A DNA stretch of 64,000 nt from assembly GCF_000264995.1 (NCBI RefSeq), contig NW_006767440.1:676787-740786 (forward strand), given 5' to 3'. Origin of the DNA: Punctularia strigosozonata HHB-11173 SS5. Taxonomy: Eukaryota; Basidiomycota; Agaricomycetes; Corticiales; Punctulariaceae. Position 1 is the stretch's first letter. Every line of letters begins with the position of its first letter. Positions 63,940 through 64,000 of this stretch are shown here, in pieces. Below the pieces are notes generated by a model that worked only from the letters and a program-made list of their open reading frames with translations, did no database searches and had not been told where the DNA came from. A program made the position numbers and the translations under genes.

Positions 63940-64000
63940 ATAGCGTAGACTAGCCCCCAATCAACGAATAATAACCTGTCTGTCGCACGCACCGTTACTG

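Noticed and set aside
1-64000. CRISPR arrays, tRNA or rRNA genes
   Set aside because: No spaced identical repeats, no convincing B-box with cloverleaf and no rRNA-like sequence were seen by eye; a covariance-model scan would settle small RNAs.

Overview
The window looks like nuclear DNA of a filamentous basidiomycete, probably an agaricomycete (polypore-like). The genes carry many short introns (mostly about 45-70 nt, GTRNGY...AG), are GC-rich and closely packed on both strands, and encode proteins at home in that group: CHORD-CS, NDC80, MSS51, GMC oxidoreductase, M13 peptidase, CE16 esterase, GH127 and a DUF2235-WD40 protein. There is no bacterial operon structure and no tRNA or rRNA that I can recognise. 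All gene models are hand-spliced, so exon edges are approximate unless stated.

Layout. 0-3.3 kb: edge of an unknown gene, LST8 (TOR complex) on the minus strand, and a tiny plus-strand gene. 3.3-8.9 kb: a poorly resolved stretch, a DUF1776/SDR-like gene, an ALKBH7-like dioxygenase, and a divergently transcribed mitochondrial-carrier-like gene. 8.9-10.4 kb is unresolved. 10.4-20 kb: CHORD-CS co-chaperone, mitochondrial translation initiation factor IF2 (minus), a GMC oxidoreductase, and HIS3, whose conserved sequence implies a GC-AG and an AT-AC intron. 20.2-31.8 kb: two minus-strand M13 metallopeptidase paralogues separated by a complete-looking hAT DNA transposon with 12-bp inverted ends and an 8-bp target duplication. 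The second M13 copy has lost its zinc-binding active-site region and is a pseudogene. An ankyrin-repeat relic sits beside the transposon.

31.9-40.7 kb: MSS51-like, then a gene-poor gap, then the most unusual gene: a Tle1-like (DUF2235) lipase with its catalytic triad, joined to four tandem phase-1 exon repeats and a seven-bladed WD40 propeller of highly similar blades. It contains a 535-N assembly gap flanked by a duplicated contig end. 41-51 kb: a frameshifted alpha/beta hydrolase, an F-box-like gene, a P450 tail fragment, SRR1-like, a small ORF, NDC80 and a secreted GDSL (CE16) esterase. 50.7-52.6 kb is a graveyard: malic-enzyme relic, N-terminal piece of a cellular RNA-silencing RdRP, and a fold-back repeat. 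52.6-55.3 kb is gene-poor. 55.3-60.3 kb: a Ser/Pro-rich protein and a GH127 beta-L-arabinofuranosidase. 60.4-64 kb has a different, C-rich plus strand with two intact ORFs, one ending in a CX2CX4HX4C zinc knuckle, and looks like part of a mobile element.

Functionally the genes are mostly independent housekeeping units. Several are nuclear genes for mitochondrial proteins (ALKBH7-like, carrier-like, IF2, MSS51). The accessory material (hAT, M13 duplicate, lipase-WD40, relics, right-edge element) is concentrated in the second half.
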